Origin: Acetispira formosa (nom. nud.)
Lineage (GTDB): Bacteria; Desulfobacterota; Desulfarculia; Adiutricales; Adiutricaceae
DNA: 64,000 bases
NCBI GenBank assembly: GCA_023525915.1
Contig: CP026657.1
Coordinates: forward strand, 1,612,001 to 1,676,000
Direction of reading: 5' to 3'
The notes beneath the pieces are model-generated. The model saw only the letters and a list, made by a program, of their open reading frames with translations. It did no database searches and was not told where the DNA came from. A program made the translations under genes and the position numbers. Positions within the stretch are counted from its first letter, which is position 1. Each line of letters opens with the position of its first letter. Positions 60,742-64,000 of the stretch are shown piece by piece.

Positions 60742-63015
60742 ATGTCTTCTAATAATCATGAGACTCCGTCCGCCCGCGTGGCAGTGAAAACTCCCCACCC
60801 CGACAGCCTGGTTGAGGTGCGCGTCACTCCCCCGGAAAATAATTTCGAGGTGAAAGTCACCCCCGGCGGAGATGTGATAGAACTTCGCATTCAGCCCGGC
60901 GCCAGCCTGATTGAGGTGCGTATCAGCCCCCCGCCTGAACATGGGTCCGAATCATCCAGGGAGCCGGAAAAGGCAGGCGGCTATCAGCTGCCGGATGATG
61001 TTAAGAGCATTCTGGAATCAGACGAACCGCTGGACGAACCGGTTGAGGCTGACCTCCCTGAAGAAGAGGAAGAGTGCGGCTGTGCCGCGCACGAGACTGA
61101 CATAGAGACAGCGGCCGCCGCCTGTGCCAGTGAAGACCTTGACAATCTGGCTGAAGACATGGCGGCCCTGACGGCCGGAGCCGCGCTGGCCTCCCTTACT
61201 GATAACGAAAGAATTAAAAGCCTTGAAGCCACGTCGGCCGAAGAGACGGCCGAAGTCCCCGACCTTGGCGATGCTGGCGAACCTGAAGCTGATGAAGTCG
61301 CTGACCCCGCCTCTGATGAATCTGAGCCGGAAACTCCACTCACCGATGAAGAAGCTGATGACGCTCTCGACGCCTATCTGGCCGAGGCCGCCGCTGACGG
61401 CGTTGAACCTGATGAGTCCGTCGTCGAAGACATGGCCCAGACTGAATCAGAGGTCGAAGAAGCCCAGGCCGAAGCCGCCGACCTTGGCGATGCTGACGAA
61501 CCTGAAACAGAGCCAGCCTCTGATGAATCTGAGCTGGAAACTCCACTCACCGATGAAGAAGCTGATGACGCTCTCGACGCCTATTTGGCCGAGGCCGCCG
61601 CTGACGGTGTCGAGCCTGATGAGTCCGCCGTCGAAGACTTGGCCCAGATGGAGTCTGATGTCGAAGAGGCCCAGGCCGAAGCCGCCGACCTTGGTGATGC
61701 TGACGAACCTGAAACTGAGGCCGCCGCTGGCAGTGTCGAGCCTGATGAGTCCGCCGTCGAAGACTTGGCCCAGATGGAGTCTGATGTCGAAGAGGCCCAG
61801 GCCGAAGCCGCCGACCTTGGTGATGCTGACGAACCTGAAACTGAGGCCGCCGCTGGCAGTGTCGAGCCTGATGAGTCCGCCGTCGAAGACTTGGCCCAGA
61901 TGGAGTCTGATGTCGAAGAGGCCCAGGCTGAAGCCGCCGACCTTGGCGATACTGACGAACCTGAAACTGAGGCCGCCGCTGACGGTGTCGAGCCTGATGA
62001 GTCCGCCGTCGAAGACTTGGCCCAGATGGAGTCTGATGTCGAAGAGGCCCAGGCCGAAGCCGCCGACCTTGGTGATGCTGACGCACCTGAAACTGAGGCC
62101 GCCGCTGGCAGTGTCGAGCCTGATGAGTCCGCCGTCGAAGACTTGGCCCAGATGGAGTCTGATGTCGAAGAGGCCCAGGCTGAAGCCGCCGACCTTGGCG
62201 ATACTGACGAACCTGAGGCTGATGAACCCGCCTCTGATGAATCTGAGCCGGAAACTCCTCTCACCGATGAAGAAGCTGATGACGCTCTCGACGCCTATCT
62301 GGCCGAGGCCGCCGCTGATGGTGTCGAGCCTGACGAAGCCGCCGTCGAAGACATGGCTCAGGTGGAGTCTGATGTCGAAGAAGCCCAGGCTGAAGCCGCC
62401 GACCTTGGTGACGCTGGCGGACCGGCGGCAATTGAATTGGCCGATGAAAATGAAATCGACGATCCCGCTCCCGAGAGCGCTCCTCCGGCAGAAGATGAGG
62501 AAGAAGTCATCGAAGGTGAAATAGTTGATGAGGGTCTGGACAGCATCGGCCCATCAGCCCGTGAGGCGCTGGCCCGTCTTTCAGCGGCCGTTCATGAGGA
62601 AAGGGCCGCCCTGATGGCCGAGGCCGAATCCGGCGACATATCCGAAACTCTGGTTGAAGAAACCGTTGAGGAAGTGATTGCCGCTGAAAATGACAACGGC
62701 TTGACTCTTGAAGAAACCAATGAACTTCCCGATCAGGACTTCAGTGCCAGCCCTGAATCACCGGAAGAATCAACCGCCGTCATGGTCGAGGTGTATGACG
62801 CCAATCAAGAGGCGGAGGCGCCGGCCAAAATAAATCACGATGAACCCCTGCCGGAAGATGAGCAAATGGACCTGGGGCCGGTGGATGAAGAGGAACTTAA
62901 CCTTGGCCCCATTAATGTTGACGGCTTGAACATGGATCTTGAAACCAGCCGCCCGGCTTCCGGCTCGGAGCCGTCGAAGTCGGTCTTCAGGGCCAAGCCG
63001 CTGGTCAAGGCCTAG
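60742..63015 (+). CDS. very acidic repeat protein of unknown function
   Basis: 757 residues, extremely rich in Glu, Asp and Ala. Residues 21-64 hold four short beta-like repeats of about 11 residues (SLVEVRVTPP, NFEVKVTPGG, VIELRIQPG, SLIEVRISPP). A short Cys-containing segment follows (ECGCAAHE). Residues about 245-505 are tandem 42-residue repeats (VEPDESAVEDLAQMESDVEE, then AQAEAADLGDADEPETE). I chose ATG 60742 (GTGAGG upstream) over the longer frame from 60538. There is no signal peptide. It could be a cytoplasmic scaffold or ion-binding protein; no family was recognised. Confidence 0.72.
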   Translation: MSSNNHETPSARVAVKTPHPDSLVEVRVTPPENNFEVKVTPGGDVIELRIQPGASLIEVRISPPPEHGSESSREPEKAGGYQLPDDVKSILESDEPLDEPVEADLPEEEEECGCAAHETDIETAAAACASEDLDNLAEDMAALTAGAALASLTDNERIKSLEATSAEETAEVPDLGDAGEPEADEVADPASDESEPETPLTDEEADDALDAYLAEAAADGVEPDESVVEDMAQTESEVEEAQAEAADLGDADEPETEPASDESELETPLTDEEADDALDAYLAEAAADGVEPDESAVEDLAQMESDVEEAQAEAADLGDADEPETEAAAGSVEPDESAVEDLAQMESDVEEAQAEAADLGDADEPETEAAAGSVEPDESAVEDLAQMESDVEEAQAEAADLGDTDEPETEAAADGVEPDESAVEDLAQMESDVEEAQAEAADLGDADAPETEAAAGSVEPDESAVEDLAQMESDVEEAQAEAADLGDTDEPEADEPASDESEPETPLTDEEADDALDAYLAEAAADGVEPDEAAVEDMAQVESDVEEAQAEAADLGDAGGPAAIELADENEIDDPAPESAPPAEDEEEVIEGEIVDEGLDSIGPSAREALARLSAAVHEERAALMAEAESGDISETLVEETVEEVIAAENDNGLTLEETNELPDQDFSASPESPEESTAVMVEVYDANQEAEAPAKINHDEPLPEDEQMDLGPVDEEELNLGPINVDGLNMDLETSRPASGSEPSKSVFRAKPLVKA
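61480..62250 (+). repeat. 126-bp coding tandem repeats
   Basis: About six near-identical units of 126 bp (42 codons) within the acidic protein gene, for example CAGTGTCGAG at 61731 and again 126 bp later at 61857. Outer copies carry an inserted stretch (TPLTDEEADDALDAYLAEAA). Few differences between the inner units suggest recent expansion. Confidence 0.9.
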
Positions 63016-63113
63016 GAGGGCCTGTTCCGGGGCTGAAAAGGTCCGATAAGCCTTTTCGACCTGCCGGGGGCTTGGGCCGGAAAGCCGCCCCGGCAAGTTT
63101 GCGGGAGGAACGA

Positions 63114-63722
63114 ATGATCACCCCATTGATAAAAATACCGCGCCCATGGCGGCTGTTCATGGGACTGATTCTGGCCGCCATGCTCTGGCCGATCCAGCCC
63201 GCATCGGGCCAGACGGCCTACACCGCACACAACTCCTTCATCCCCATGGGCAAGGATTTGACTATGGCCATGGTCCGGGACGAACTGGAACGGCGCATGA
63301 CCAGGAACCCCAACAACGAGGCGGCCCTGTGGAACACCGGCTATGACTTTTTCCGCAATTTTCCCAAAAATCAGGATACAGCCAGAGCCATCAAGGAGGG
63401 ATTTCTCCGGGCCAGGGCCGACACGCGGGAACAGAAACAAATTTTAACCAAAGCCGCCATTTATTGGGAAAAAATACATGACTACGGCATAACCAATGTG
63501 CCGGTGGGCAACGATCCCAACACGCGCGACATGACTTACTATGGCAGCACAGCCAAACTCAGCACCCTGCCTATGCTCAAAAGCGGCGACAAACACCGTC
63601 CGCACCGGGATTTCAGCAACTTCGACTACCCCGGCCGCTTTCTGGAAAAGCGCCACCCCTACAAAGGCCGCGCCGACAATCCCTATCCGGGAAAGTATTA
63701 TCCCGGCATGTATCCGCCCTGA
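63114..63722 (+). CDS. exported protein of unknown function, 202 aa
   Basis: GGAGG precedes ATG 63114. A signal peptide spans about residues 1-33 (LFMGLILAAMLWPIQPASGQ). The mature part is hydrophilic, with helical TPR-like stretches (DELERRMTRNPNNEAALWNT) and a C-terminus rich in Pro, Tyr, Arg and Gly (FDYPGRFLEKRHPYKGRAD). It is probably periplasmic or surface-located. It lies 98 bp after the acidic protein gene on the same strand. No family was recognised. Confidence 0.7.
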   Translation: MITPLIKIPRPWRLFMGLILAAMLWPIQPASGQTAYTAHNSFIPMGKDLTMAMVRDELERRMTRNPNNEAALWNTGYDFFRNFPKNQDTARAIKEGFLRARADTREQKQILTKAAIYWEKIHDYGITNVPVGNDPNTRDMTYYGSTAKLSTLPMLKSGDKHRPHRDFSNFDYPGRFLEKRHPYKGRADNPYPGKYYPGMYPP

Positions 63723-63744
63723 CCAGGGGCCGCCTGAAGGAAAG

Positions 63745-63795
63745 AGGCCGGGCAAAAATCACACTTTTCGCCCGGCCGCGCGTCGCGGGTGCAAG
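63745..63795 (+). terminator. terminator-like hairpin, also dispersed repeat copy D
   Basis: GGCCGGGC (63746-63753) and GCCCGGCC (63770-63777) form a hairpin 23 bp after the stop codon. The sequence also matches the second half of dispersed repeat copy A. Confidence 0.6.
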
Positions 63796-63894
63796 AAAAG
63801 CCCCCATTTCCAAAGAATTGCTAAATACTTTTAATTCTGCTATCATTAAGTAATATAGACGTTATAAATGCGGCAATTTTCCAGGCACATGGCA

Positions 63895-63985
63895 GGCCGC
63901 CCCAAAGGGCGGCGGAGCGGCAGCGGCTGATTTAGAGGCCGAAACTGTCACTCGTGAAGCAAAACTTTTTGCGCGGCTGCCGCCA
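63895..63985. repeat. dispersed repeat, copy C
   Basis: GGAGCGGCAGCGGCTGATTT, then AAGCAAAACTTTTTGCGCGGC: a diverged member of the family seen at 55703 and 56790. The last 280 bp of the window show no gene. Confidence 0.5.
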
Positions 63986-64000
63986 GCCAGTTCACGGAAA

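Noticed and set aside
61480..62250. Tandem repeats that could be mistaken for a CRISPR array
   Set aside because: The units are 126 bp, continuous and in frame within a protein gene; there are no unique spacers and no cas genes.
61223..62524. 433-aa open frame rich in Lys, Pro and Leu inside the acidic protein gene
   Set aside because: It is the shadow of the 126-bp coding repeats in another frame; composition is abnormal and there is no start signal.

Overview
The window looks like a chromosomal piece of a strictly anaerobic, Desulfobacterota-like (former Deltaproteobacteria) organism of moderate-to-high GC. This is inferred from a superoxide reductase, rubrerythrin, ferritins, ferredoxin-dependent 2-oxoacid oxidoreductases, a Wood-Ljungdahl gene fragment, and IncP/Tn4371-type conjugation genes of the kind seen in sulfate reducers. 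No marker gene fixes the species.

Layout. 1-1266 is chromosomal flank with two small genes and the original terminator of a tRNA gene. 1267-45341 is one integrative and conjugative element (ICE) bounded by identical 48-bp repeats; the right repeat is the 3' part of an intact tRNA-Arg(ACG) at 45296-45372. Left arm of the ICE: tyrosine integrase, excisionase-like gene, a repressor with operator-like sites, traK-traL-traM, a trb mating-pair operon (trbB-C-D-E, a BRO gene, trbJ-K-L-F-G-H-I), hicAB, and traG. Right arm, on the minus strand: two related replication-initiator-like genes, a second traK-like gene, a strong oriT candidate, traJ and a broken relaxase gene traI.

The middle of the ICE (about 19.2-41.2 kb) is cargo. 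It opens with a scar: traF is fused in frame to the 3' end of cooC, followed by acsD with an early stop codon and other gene fragments. Then come two proC-like reductases, a 2-oxoacid:ferredoxin oxidoreductase with its ferredoxin, three non-pyrrolysine MttB-family methyltransferases, two BCCT betaine transporters, two atypical proline-racemase-family proteins, an IclR regulator, an ADP-forming acyl-CoA synthetase, RidA and an amidohydrolase. The set reads as an anaerobic catabolic island for quaternary amines, probably proline-betaine-like compounds: BCCT uptake, MttB demethylation to a corrinoid protein encoded elsewhere, conversion of the ring amino acid, oxidation of a 2-oxoacid to acyl-CoA, and ATP from acyl-CoA. 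Two cargo promoters share the same -35/-10 geometry and the same operator-like half-site, which points to joint control by the IclR protein.

Right chromosomal flank (45.4-64 kb): rlpA and dacB (envelope), two small unknown genes, a hybrid sensor kinase, a KorAB-type oxidoreductase, an oxygen-defence cluster (two ferritin-like proteins, desulfoferrodoxin, rubrerythrin), a VWA-OmpA outer-membrane protein, a highly acidic protein with 126-bp internal repeats, and a small exported protein. The spaces between these genes carry several families of non-coding inverted and dispersed repeats.

The damaged traF and traI suggest that the ICE can no longer transfer by itself and that its betaine island has become a fixed part of this genome.
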